A stretch of 5,552 nucleotides of DNA. It comes from Planctomycetaceae bacterium TMED10 (GTDB lineage: Bacteria; Planctomycetota; Planctomycetia; Pirellulales; UBA7805). Position 1 is the first letter of the stretch. Every line of letters starts with the position of its first letter. Shown piece by piece: positions 1-5,470 of this stretch. The notes under the pieces were generated by a model, which was not told the origin of the DNA, did not search any database, and was given only the letters and a program-made list of their open reading frames with translations. A program made the translations under genes and the position numbers. The stretch covers positions 4,521 through 10,072 of the forward strand of contig NHBP01000031.1 in the NCBI GenBank assembly GCA_002168195.1, written 5' to 3'.

Positions 1-777
1 GTTCAACCGATGCTCGACGGATCGGCACTGATCGCCCGCACCGCGGCCCGCCGACGAGCCAAACAACAGCCACCCGGTAAGGTCGTTATCCATCCGCTGG
101 CATTCAAATATTTCTTTCGCGGTGATCTAGCCGCTTCACTCGAGCCGGTGTTGAGCGAAATGGAAAGCCGCCTCGACGTGCCGGTCAAAAATGGGGGCGA
201 CCTTCTACCGAGAATCAGAGGAATCGGCAACAAATATCTCGCACAGCAAGAAAACAAATATCTCGGCAACACACAACGTGAAACAAGCGATCTGCATGAT
301 CGCATCGAACCACTTATTGAAGCCATGCTTATGCCCCTGGAAACGAAATATGGAACAGCTGGTGGACGCAGCACCTACATTCGCGTTCAACAAGTCCGCA
401 CAAAATTGCTTCCCGATCTAATCGCGGGGCGACTTTCGGCTCCCGAGGAGTCCGAGCGTCACGAGCAACTGAGGGCACTTTACGATATTCAGGAAATGGC
501 CAGTTTTCCGCGCGACTATCTCGGTCAGCACGCGACGGCAGAGCGTATTTTAGAGACCGTCGAAAAACTCGAAGACAATCTGACCGGTAAGATCACTGTG
601 CATCGCCCGTTGGATTGCATCATGCAGGTGGGTGATGCAATTGAAGTTTCACCACGGCGCACGCGCGAGAAAATCTCGGGAGCGGGGAACGTTGCGCTGG
701 ACCCGCTCACCGGGCAGGTAGAAAGCTCTATTCAGTCCATGGTCAATCATTTATCTCAGCGTGGAGCAAAACCTTGA
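1..777 (+). CDS. PlsC-like lysophospholipid acyltransferase, C-terminal part (5' truncated)
   Basis: The frame is open from base 1, so the gene almost certainly starts upstream; the ATG at 10 is probably an internal Met. The visible 258 residues begin with LDGSALIARTAARRRA, then GKVVIHPLAFKYFF (about residues 26-39). This matches my recollection of the region after the FPEG motif in planctomycete 1-acylglycerol-3-phosphate acyltransferase-like proteins, which transfer acyl chains to lysophospholipids at the inner membrane. The catalytic HX4D and FPEG motifs would lie upstream and cannot be checked. The rest is mainly helical and charged, with an RVQQVRTKLLPDLIAGRLS stretch (about 128-146) and VHRPLDCIMQVGDAIEVSP (about 200-218), both typical of the long C-terminal extension of this group as I remember it. 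There is no membrane segment in this part. The stop TGA overlaps the next gene's TTG start. The family call rests on remembered sequence character, so it is moderate. Confidence 0.6.
   Translation, partial: VQPMLDGSALIARTAARRRAKQQPPGKVVIHPLAFKYFFRGDLAASLEPVLSEMESRLDVPVKNGGDLLPRIRGIGNKYLAQQENKYLGNTQRETSDLHDRIEPLIEAMLMPLETKYGTAGGRSTYIRVQQVRTKLLPDLIAGRLSAPEESERHEQLRALYDIQEMASFPRDYLGQHATAERILETVEKLEDNLTGKITVHRPLDCIMQVGDAIEVSPRRTREKISGAGNVALDPLTGQVESSIQSMVNHLSQRGAKP
229..265 (+). repeat. 13-bp direct repeat inside the acyltransferase gene
   Basis: The sequence aacaaatatctcg occurs at 229-241 and again at 253-265. The period is 24 bases, exactly eight codons, so the reading frame is kept and the protein has NKYL twice (NKYLAQQENKYLGN). 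It looks like a short in-frame duplication within the coding region. It may be a heptad-like helical feature or replication slippage; no function can be assigned. Confidence 0.75.
763..766 (+). promoter_or_regulatory. Shine-Dalgarno supporting the TTG start at 774
   Basis: GGAG lies seven bases before TTG 774, inside the last codons of the upstream gene. It is the main reason for accepting a non-ATG start, because the residues that follow form a good signal peptide and there is no suitable ATG between here and the mature domain. Confidence 0.6.
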
Positions 778-1499
778 ATTTGCGATCTATCTATTTTTGT
801 TGCGCAATTGCCTGTCTATCCACGGTAACGTTTGATGCTGTCCATGTCTCCGCAGCCCCAAATGCGGAAGCGTTGTTCAACGGCCGTACGCTTGCAGGCT
901 GGCATGCAGTCCCCCCTGCAACCGCTGCAGACTGGTCGGTACAGGATGGGGCCATCGCAGGACGCGGCAGTAAGGATCGCCTCTCTTATCTCGTCTGGAG
1001 AGAAGACGATTTAGCAGATTTTGAACTATCCCTCCGCTATCGATTACGCGGGGACGGAAACAGTGGTATTGAAATTCGCGCTGTAACGGATCCTTCGAAA
1101 CGCCGTCCGTTCGTCGGTTACCATGCAGACCTTGGGCATATCGGAATCGGGCCCCACATCCTCGGGGCCTGGGATTTTCATTTCACCGATCGCGTTGAAC
1201 CTGCCTGCCTGCGAGGAACGCGACTTACGATCAACGCGAACGGAACGCTCGATTCAGAGAAAATCATCCCGCCCCTAACGCTATCGGCGATCCACCGTGA
1301 GGATTGGAATCACGTGCGCATCGTCGCTCGAGGCAAAGGCTGCGAATTTTTTATCAACGGGAAACTTGCCTCCGCGTTCATGGATCTGGCGACTAACGCA
1401 AATTTCAAAAAGGGCGCAATCGCCTTGCAGATTCATGATGCCGGAACCTGGATTGAATTCAAAGATATTCAACTCCGTAAAATCCAGCCCGCGAAATAG
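774..1499 (+). CDS. Secreted DUF1080 (3-keto-disaccharide hydrolase-fold) protein
   Basis: This 241-residue protein starts at TTG, overlapping the previous stop as TTGA. A GGAG seven bases upstream and a signal peptide over residues 1-28 (hydrophobic core about 5-20, likely cut after VSAA) support this start. The mature part opens with ALFNGRTLAGWHAV (33-46), the hallmark entry of the DUF1080 / PF06439 concanavalin-like sandwich. Other family marks are DWSVQDGAIAGRG (53-65), GNSGIEIRA (95-103), GYHADLG (115-121), a GAWDF stretch (131-135), DWNHVRIVARG (177-187), FFINGKLAS (192-200) and a closing IQIHDAGTWIEFKDIQL-like strand pair (about 218-234). Planctomycetes have many of these exported proteins. 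Some members hydrolyse 3-keto-glycosides, but many have no known activity and no substrate can be named here. The overlap suggests co-translation with the acyltransferase, though no functional link is evident. Confidence 0.88.
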   Translation: MNLRSIYFCCAIACLSTVTFDAVHVSAAPNAEALFNGRTLAGWHAVPPATAADWSVQDGAIAGRGSKDRLSYLVWREDDLADFELSLRYRLRGDGNSGIEIRAVTDPSKRRPFVGYHADLGHIGIGPHILGAWDFHFTDRVEPACLRGTRLTINANGTLDSEKIIPPLTLSAIHREDWNHVRIVARGKGCEFFINGKLASAFMDLATNANFKKGAIALQIHDAGTWIEFKDIQLRKIQPAK

Positions 1500-1601
1500 T
1501 CAGAAAAGTTGTTTCCTTCTTTACGTGGGACCAATTAGGATGGTGGATAACGAACCGTCACTTTGCAGTAACACGCGCATTCACCGCTGAGGGAACCACA
1601 C

Positions 1602-2195
1602 ATGCAAAAAATCCGAAAAGCAAGCTATTGCACAACACGCGGACTTTGGTTGAGCTTTCCTTGTCTGGCAATTGGATTTCTGCTTTTTATGCCGGCGACT
1701 GCGGAGGAGAAACCAACCACCGAAGCGACGTCCAAACCTGTCCAGCGTTACGACCCACTATCGCAATCCTTGCAGCCGATTGACGACAATAAAATTATCC
1801 CCGGAAAGATTTATCATCATTTCAGCCTCGAGCATGACCGTTACGTGTGGGCGTATGCCTTACCGAACGGCAAATGGTCGTATCCTTTCGGGCCGGGCAC
1901 AACCGAGCTACCAGACCATTTCGATCTCGTGACCCCTCCAGCACTCACCCGCGCGCTTCTGGAACAACGAGCCGGCGAATGGCTTGCCCGAAGTCGACAG
2001 GAGGGTAGTCCGATTCTTGCACGACTTGCGGCAGACGATCATTGGGAACTGTTGGAATTCCGCAGCGTCAGGTCCCATTTTGACCTCGAATCGGGATATC
2101 GCTGGGAATGGCATGGTGACCAGCGGATTGGCATATTGCATACACACGGACGCCGCTGGCGGTACAACGAAGAAAGCTATGAACCGGCCTTTTAG
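1602..2195 (+). CDS. Unrecognised secreted protein
   Basis: I do not recognise this 197-residue protein. The ATG is preceded by GAGGGAA (1589-1595) at good spacing. The N-terminus has basic residues (K3, R5, K6, R13), a hydrophobic core (about 15-31) and a likely signal peptidase I site after PATA (about residue 34). The mature part starts with a short Glu/Thr/Pro/Lys-rich linker (35-47). It then has a compact region rich in aromatic residues, with YHHFSLEHDRYVWAYALPNG (71-90), KWSYPFGPGT (91-100) and a C-terminal SGYRWEWHGDQRIGILHTHG run (about 154-173). A Leu/Ala-rich helix (about 114-145) sits between the Trp/Tyr-rich parts. It has one Cys pair region in the signal peptide only, so no disulphides are expected in the mature protein. 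It is probably periplasmic or surface located. The 102 bases before it show no strong promoter or terminator, so it may be read from its own weak promoter or with the gene upstream. Confidence 0.8.
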   Translation: MQKIRKASYCTTRGLWLSFPCLAIGFLLFMPATAEEKPTTEATSKPVQRYDPLSQSLQPIDDNKIIPGKIYHHFSLEHDRYVWAYALPNGKWSYPFGPGTTELPDHFDLVTPPALTRALLEQRAGEWLARSRQEGSPILARLAADDHWELLEFRSVRSHFDLESGYRWEWHGDQRIGILHTHGRRWRYNEESYEPAF

Positions 2196-2211
2196 GGTAG
2201 TGAAATATTGC

Positions 2212-2239
2212 TTGCATTGTTGAAAACCTCTGCTTTAAT
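2212..2239 (+). promoter_or_regulatory. Possible promoter for the PEP-CTERM gene
   Basis: A TTGCAT (2212-2217) and a TTTAAT (2234-2239) are separated by 16 bases. The second hexamer matches a sigma-70 -10 element at five of six positions, the first matches a -35 at only three. It lies just after the stop of the preceding gene and about 85 bases before ATG 2324. It is weak evidence, offered because the leader is otherwise unexplained. Confidence 0.25.
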
Positions 2240-2244
2240 AAAGC
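2232..2244. repeat. 13-bp palindrome GCTTTA-A-TAAAGC
   Basis: GCTTTA and TAAAGC form a perfect inverted repeat around a single central base. It overlaps the possible -10 element at 2234-2239, so it could be a protein binding site controlling the PEP-CTERM gene, or simply a chance AT-rich palindrome. Confidence 0.35.
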
Positions 2245-2252
2245 TCATTCAC

Positions 2253-2279
2253 AAAAAACCTTTTTTCGGTTGCCGAAAA
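2253..2279 (+). other. Overlapping hairpins in the leader of the PEP-CTERM gene
   Basis: Six A (2253-2258), CC, six T (2261-2266) and CGG are followed by TTG and CCGAAAA (2273-2279). TTTTCGG (2263-2269) pairs perfectly with CCGAAAA around a TTG loop. The same T run could instead pair with the upstream A run, so the two structures exclude each other. There is no T tract after the hairpin on the + strand, so it is not a convincing terminator. The loop TTG is also a possible start codon in frame with the gene, but would be sequestered and lacks a ribosome binding site. Confidence 0.4.
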
Positions 2280-2323
2280 TACAGTCACTCTGGCAATCTA
2301 CTCTCGGACCCTGGATCAAGTTA

Positions 2324-3994
2324 ATGCGTTTAAAGTGGAAACCGATTGGCCTTTGCTGCATTGCAAGCGTAACGTTTGCGTCCGGGGCCAGTACGGTCGT
2401 TGCCCAGGAGACGGCCTCACCACGTTATCCTGCTCGGGGCCTACAGCGGATCTCCTACCATACCGCGGCGGAGAGCCCTCTGCTGACGCCCGATATCAAC
2501 AACGGCCGCGTCGTCTACGCGGCACAAACAAGCCCCACTCCACCGGACTGGGATATTTTTGAACCGTATACCGAGTCGCAAGAAATTTTTTATTACGGTC
2601 ACCCCTCCCTCACCGGTTCCTACGTCTACCCCACTGCCCACCAGATTACCACCAACTCCTACCGCGATGGTCAAGAGAGAGGCACTCACGGTAACGACTC
2701 CCCGGTGCTGGCGGCCAATGGCGCTGCTGCCTGGGAAACGCCTTATGGGGTCCGCGTCTTCTGGGGACTCGGTACTGATTGGCCGCGCGATAGCTTGCTG
2801 GATGTGGGGCCTTCGCACCGCGAGAGCATTATCCCGCCGGTCATTTCCGGCGACCGTGCGTTGTGGGTAGAAAATTTTTCCGACGGGGTAAGCCAGTGGC
2901 AAACGCCGGTCGTGCATCAACTCTCGACCGGCACGACCCACGAGCCGAGCGTCGCGCTAACGCTGGGATTAGAGTACCGCCAAATCAGCCTTTCCGATGA
3001 CCACGTGTTTGAGGTAATCGGTCAACAATCCGGCGGTTCGGTCTTGGCAAGTGACATTTACCACTGGAACATCACCGATACGACACCCAGTCCGGCCCGG
3101 GTCAGTCCGATCGACTCTCCGGCAACCGGTTCTATCATGGCCGAATGGGGGCTTGCCTCTTGGCAGAACCAAGCCGCCTGGATCGCCGGCGACACTGCCA
3201 CCGAGTCACCGGAGGTATGGATGTATGATGGCGAGTCGGCAACGCAGATCACGGACAACGCATGGCCTGAGCACGACCTGGGCATTGCGGACGGAAGGCT
3301 TGTTTGGAAACAACTCGCGGGATATGACGCGACAACGGGTGCCCCGATTTACGGCGTACAATATTTCGACGGCACCGACACCCACAATTTTGGCCGCGGA
3401 AGCTACCCCGTGATCTCTGCCGAAGGAGTCGCGTGGGTCACCGAAGGCGGCGGTATCTCCTACCATGACATCGCGCGCGATCGAACAGAACTGATCGTCG
3501 AAGATGGTGCGAACGCACAGAATTTGGCGATCGATGGCTCGTCCATCGCCTTTTACGCGGATAACGCGATGGAGGAGTTTAATCAGGCTCGCATTGTTGA
3601 TGGCCAAATTGAGTTAGAAACATTCGAAAACGAGGTGTATGTCTCTTCCTATCTCGGCGGGACGTTCAGTATGGCATATTCAAGCGTTGCGGGGAGTCCA
3701 CTGGCGGGCGTCGATCTCGGCGATCTCGATCTATCGCATATCATTTTTGACGGTAACGATGTTACGGGAACAAACTTCGGTGGCGCTGATCTTTTTGCGG
3801 CCAGCGGACTGGAAACAACCACCGGCACCGCAATTTACTCGCATCTTACAACGCTTCCCGACAACTTTGATCCACAAGCTGCCGGATGGAGTTATGTCAC
3901 ACCTGAGCCCGCGACGATCATCACGCTGTTGCTTGGCTTCTTGCTCTGCCCCTGGCGATCTCTTCGGCGAGGCGGTAGATCGCAATCGCTTTAG
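2324..3994 (+). CDS. PEP-CTERM exported protein with propeller-like repeats
   Basis: A start at ATG 2324 gives 556 residues and a clean signal peptide (MRLKWKPIGLCCIASVTFAS onward, likely cut after about VVA, residue 27). The frame extends upstream to TTG 2270, but that would put 18 extra residues before the signal peptide and has no ribosome binding site; the site before 2324 is itself weak (GGA, 2313-2315). The body carries eight similar short strands of the type G-x-x-hydrophobic-A/V-W/F at about residues 58, 129, 173, 223, 280, 321, 363 and 402, as in beta-propellers. Next is a pentapeptide-like stretch (AGVDLGDLDLSHIIFDGN and following, about 461-493). The C-terminus is TPEPATIITLLLGFLLCPW plus RSLRRGGR: the PEP motif at 527-529, a membrane segment and a basic tail, the signal for exosortase sorting and cleavage. 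It is probably a surface or matrix protein; the ligand is unknown. Confidence 0.9.
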   Translation: MRLKWKPIGLCCIASVTFASGASTVVAQETASPRYPARGLQRISYHTAAESPLLTPDINNGRVVYAAQTSPTPPDWDIFEPYTESQEIFYYGHPSLTGSYVYPTAHQITTNSYRDGQERGTHGNDSPVLAANGAAAWETPYGVRVFWGLGTDWPRDSLLDVGPSHRESIIPPVISGDRALWVENFSDGVSQWQTPVVHQLSTGTTHEPSVALTLGLEYRQISLSDDHVFEVIGQQSGGSVLASDIYHWNITDTTPSPARVSPIDSPATGSIMAEWGLASWQNQAAWIAGDTATESPEVWMYDGESATQITDNAWPEHDLGIADGRLVWKQLAGYDATTGAPIYGVQYFDGTDTHNFGRGSYPVISAEGVAWVTEGGGISYHDIARDRTELIVEDGANAQNLAIDGSSIAFYADNAMEEFNQARIVDGQIELETFENEVYVSSYLGGTFSMAYSSVAGSPLAGVDLGDLDLSHIIFDGNDVTGTNFGGADLFAASGLETTTGTAIYSHLTTLPDNFDPQAAGWSYVTPEPATIITLLLGFLLCPWRSLRRGGRSQSL

Positions 3995-4010
3995 CGCTGC
4001 CAATTCAGCG
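3995..4010. terminator. Short hairpin between convergent genes
   Basis: CGCTG (3995-3999) pairs perfectly with CAGCG (4006-4010) around CCAATT. It starts directly after the TAG of the PEP-CTERM gene and covers the TGA of the opposite-strand gene (4005-4007). Neither strand has a T tract after it, so intrinsic termination would be inefficient. It is the only candidate structure in the 10-base gap between the two genes. Confidence 0.25.
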
Positions 4011-4721
4011 TCGCCAGCCCATACCGCCAAACCATCCCCGCCGCATGCGGTACCACTCGGGCGTCGTCGTACCCTGCACACGAGCATTCTGCATTGATTG
4101 ACGGCGGGCATCTTTTGTGCGTTGATCCGCGCGATCGGCTTGTGTCTGCTGTCGCTGCTGCATTTGAGCATTCCGCGCATCGGACTGCCGGGCATTTTCA
4201 GTGCGACCGCGTGTCACCTCATTCTGCCGCCGCGATTGCTCCGCTGACCCCCGCTGACCGTGCGTTTGCCGGACTTGCAATACTTCACGCACCGCAGCCT
4301 GAATCTCCGGGGCAGACATGTTGGCTAAATCAGGCAACTGTTTCTGTAAGCGTTTGCGATGGGGTGCGGCCAAGACAGCCATATAGCTACCAACCCAATC
4401 ACGGGCTTTCTGCACCTCGGGACTCATCAAGACATCGAGTCGCGCCTCCGCATCGCGAAGATACTTTCGCAGCGTTTCGACATCCATTTCTTGGACATAG
4501 GCATCGCAGCGTTCTTCCAGTTGATCAATCTCTGCCGGCGTATAAAGCTGCAGAGACAACCAGTCTTCCATCGCCTCCTCGGCCCTCTTCCAACGCGGAC
4601 TGGCAAGGATTTCCTCCTTGCTCATTTCATCAAGACTTTTCCCTCCAACGGGGTCAGCACTGAATACAGAGGGAATCACCACAACAGAGGTGACGACAGT
4701 TAGAATGAGCAAGCGAAACAT
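4005..4721 (-). CDS. Exported helical protein with Gln/Arg-rich tail
   Basis: Read from ATG at 4719-4721, this is a 238-residue protein. That start gives a compact signal peptide (MFRLLILTVVTSVVVIPSVF, likely cut after SA at about residue 22) and a GAAAGG eight bases upstream. An in-frame extension to 4802 would bury the signal peptide behind 27 residues and is rejected. The mature protein has a helical, charged region (29-150) with SPRWKRAEEAMEDWLSLQLYTP (41-62), LRKYLRDAEARLDVLMSPEV (84-103) and LPDLANMSAPEIQAAVREVL (129-148). A low-complexity tail rich in Gln, Arg, Asn and Ala follows (about 151-216), ending in a Trp/Gly/Arg-rich tip (223-238). From memory this resembles a planctomycete family of unknown function with the same WLS-x-Q-x-YTP and LP-x-x-ANM signatures; that recollection is not verified. 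The basic tail may bind nucleic acid or acidic polymers. It converges with the PEP-CTERM gene ten bases away. Confidence 0.82.
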   Translation of the reverse strand: MFRLLILTVVTSVVVIPSVFSADPVGGKSLDEMSKEEILASPRWKRAEEAMEDWLSLQLYTPAEIDQLEERCDAYVQEMDVETLRKYLRDAEARLDVLMSPEVQKARDWVGSYMAVLAAPHRKRLQKQLPDLANMSAPEIQAAVREVLQVRQTHGQRGSAEQSRRQNEVTRGRTENARQSDARNAQMQQRQQTQADRADQRTKDARRQSMQNARVQGTTTPEWYRMRRGWFGGMGWRR

Positions 4722-4729
4722 CTTGGCGG

Positions 4730-4735
4730 CCTTTC
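4730..4735 (-). promoter_or_regulatory. Shine-Dalgarno deciding the start at 4721
   Basis: On the minus strand GAAAGG stands eight bases before the ATG at 4719-4721. No comparable site precedes the in-frame ATG at 4802, which favours the shorter protein with the signal peptide at its very N-terminus. Confidence 0.6.
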
Positions 4736-4759
4736 GTTGAACCGGAATTGACGCCTCCG

Positions 4760-4773
4760 ATTGTAATTTACAA
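4760..4773 (-). promoter_or_regulatory. Possible -10 element within a 13-bp palindrome
   Basis: TTGTAA-T-TTACAA (4761-4773) is a perfect inverted repeat around one base. On the minus strand TACAAT (4760-4765) overlaps it and matches a sigma-70 -10 element at five of six positions, which would put the transcript start about 30 bases before the gene's ATG. No good -35 is present; instead there is a run of nine A (+ strand, 4779-4787) about 14 bases upstream, which could bend DNA or act as an UP-like tract. The overlap of palindrome and -10 suggests an operator, but this is inferred from geometry alone. Confidence 0.3.
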
Positions 4774-4806
4774 AGCCGAAAAAAAAAGTATTTTCTTGGC
4801 ATTTAG

Positions 4807-4844
4807 TCGTCGAAGCGGATAGGAACTGGTGCAATAATCGACGA
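4807..4844. repeat. 7-bp inverted repeat TCGTCGA / TCGACGA
   Basis: TCGTCGA (4807-4813) and TCGACGA (4838-4844) are perfect reverse complements separated by 24 bases. They lie upstream of the candidate sigma-gene promoter. They could be a split binding site or chance; a weak stem is also possible in RNA if transcription starts further upstream. Confidence 0.25.
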
Positions 4845-4874
4845 TTTTCAGCGCGCATGTCCTCTTTTTATAAA
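4845..4874 (+). promoter_or_regulatory. Candidate promoter of the ECF sigma gene
   Basis: TTTTCA (4845-4850) and TATAAA (4869-4874) are 18 bases apart. They match sigma-70 consensus at four of six and five of six positions. This would give a leader of about 40 bases before ATG 4922. A GGAACT at 4822-4827 resembles the -35 of ECF-dependent promoters, but I see no well-spaced partner, so autoregulation is not supported. Confidence 0.35.
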
Positions 4875-4891
4875 TATCAGACAATATCAGA
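4873..4891 (+). repeat. 9-bp direct repeat with 10-bp period
   Basis: AATATCAGA occurs at 4873-4881 and 4883-4891, separated by one C. The 10-base period is about one helical turn, so both copies face the same side of the DNA. They overlap the end of the candidate -10 and the expected transcription start of the sigma gene, a position suited to a repressor or other regulator. Confidence 0.5.
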
Positions 4892-4918
4892 GTACCAGCA
4901 ATCCAAACGCTTTCCTTA

Positions 4919-4941
4919 CCGATGTCCAGGCCGATGTCCAG
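4919..4941 (+). repeat. Tandem duplication spanning the sigma-gene start codon
   Basis: CCGATGTCCAG is present at 4919-4929 and again at 4931-4941, a 12-base tandem duplication. It makes two in-frame ATG codons, at 4922 and 4934, and an MSRPMSSA N-terminus. Neither ATG has a proper Shine-Dalgarno: the bases before 4922 are pyrimidine-rich, and an AGG at 4928-4930 is only three bases from 4934. Which one is used cannot be settled from the sequence. Confidence 0.7.
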
Positions 4942-5470
4942 CGCCACTGAAGTCTTTGAAATCCTGATGCGTGAACATGCCGAAATGCTCCTAGCATTCC
5001 TTCGTTCATCCGTGCGCGATCCGCATGCGGTCGACGACCTGTTTCAGGAAACGATGGTCATTGCCTGGCGTCGCATTGATGATTTCGATCACACCCGTTC
5101 GTTCGGAAAATGGATTCGTGGCATCGCAGGCAAGCTTGTCCTGGCACATTTCCGCAAAGCGGGAAAAAATCCACTTCCCTGCGATGCCGTCACACTCGAG
5201 TGGTTGGAATCACGATTTGAGCGAGTTGAGAAATTGAAGGGAGACACGTTGAGTGTCAAGTTAGATCTACTCAAAGACTGTATCGCCGCACTTTCAGACG
5301 ACAATCGTCAAACCATTGAAGCACGTTATCTTGAGCTGAATTCGCTCGAACAGCTTGTCACTCGGTTTGGCATTACACTGCAAACGGCAAAGAAGCGTCT
5401 TTATCGGGCAAAAATTCAACTCGAGGCATGCCTTGCAAAAAAATTGCTTGCCTGGGAGGAAACCGCGTGA
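4922..5470 (+). CDS. ECF-type RNA polymerase sigma-70 factor
   Basis: This 182-residue protein is the usual size for an ECF sigma factor, with only domains 2 and 4. Region 2 covers about residues 14-80 and holds the hallmark DLFQETMVIAWRRIDDF (39-55) and RSFGKWIRGIAGKLVLAHFRK (59-79), which bind core polymerase and the -10 element. Region 4 covers about 115-170: DLLKDCIAALSDDNRQTIEARY, then a helix-turn-helix (LEQLVTRFGITLQTAKKRLYRA, about 142-163) that reads the -35. The sequence style resembles the Rhodopirellula/Verrucomicrobium sigma family. Such factors redirect transcription after an envelope or environmental signal, usually held in check by a partner encoded next door. The stop TGA overlaps the GTG of the next gene. 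The start may be ATG 4922 or ATG 4934 because of a local duplication. Target genes are unknown. Confidence 0.93.
   Translation: MSRPMSSATEVFEILMREHAEMLLAFLRSSVRDPHAVDDLFQETMVIAWRRIDDFDHTRSFGKWIRGIAGKLVLAHFRKAGKNPLPCDAVTLEWLESRFERVEKLKGDTLSVKLDLLKDCIAALSDDNRQTIEARYLELNSLEQLVTRFGITLQTAKKRLYRAKIQLEACLAKKLLAWEETA
5454..5460 (+). promoter_or_regulatory. Strong Shine-Dalgarno for the gene starting at 5467
   Basis: GGGAGGA ends six bases before GTG 5467, inside the final codons of the sigma gene. It is the best ribosome binding site in the window and shows that the short open frame running off the end is a real gene. Confidence 0.75.

Noticed and set aside
10..12. ATG 10 as the true start of the first gene
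   Set aside because: The frame is open to the window edge, no ribosome binding site can be judged, and the protein begins in the middle of what appears to be a conserved domain.
1500..1601. Terminator or promoter between the DUF1080 gene and the next gene
   Set aside because: No GC-rich stem with a T tract and no well-spaced -35/-10 pair is visible; the nearest hexamers (TTGTTT 1509, TAGGAT 1536) are 21 bases apart.
2270..2323. TTG start at 2270 for the PEP-CTERM gene, giving 18 extra N-terminal residues
   Set aside because: It has no ribosome binding site, sits in a hairpin loop, and would displace the signal peptide from the N-terminus; ATG 2324 starts a normal signal peptide.
2441..2941. 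166-residue open frame on the - strand inside the PEP-CTERM gene
   Set aside because: It is an antisense shadow of a well-supported coding region, is Arg-rich with no recognisable domain, and shows no start signals.
3731..4195. 154-residue - strand frame across the ends of both convergent genes
   Set aside because: It overlaps the C-termini of two strongly supported genes in other frames and reads as low-complexity Arg/Ser/Cys sequence.
4094..4663. 189-residue open frame on the + strand opposite the exported protein gene
   Set aside because: It is rich in Pro, His and Ser with no domain character, has no ribosome binding site, and lies wholly antisense to a gene with a signal peptide and good start.
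4722..4802. Longer start at 4802 (-) for the Gln/Arg-rich exported protein
   Set aside because: It would place 27 Lys/Phe/Arg-rich residues before the signal peptide and run translation through the promoter-like region; the ATG at 4721 has its own GAAAGG.
4822..4843. GGAACT as the -35 of an autoregulated ECF promoter
   Set aside because: No -10 element of ECF type is found at 16-17 bases, and the five-base match alone is likely by chance.
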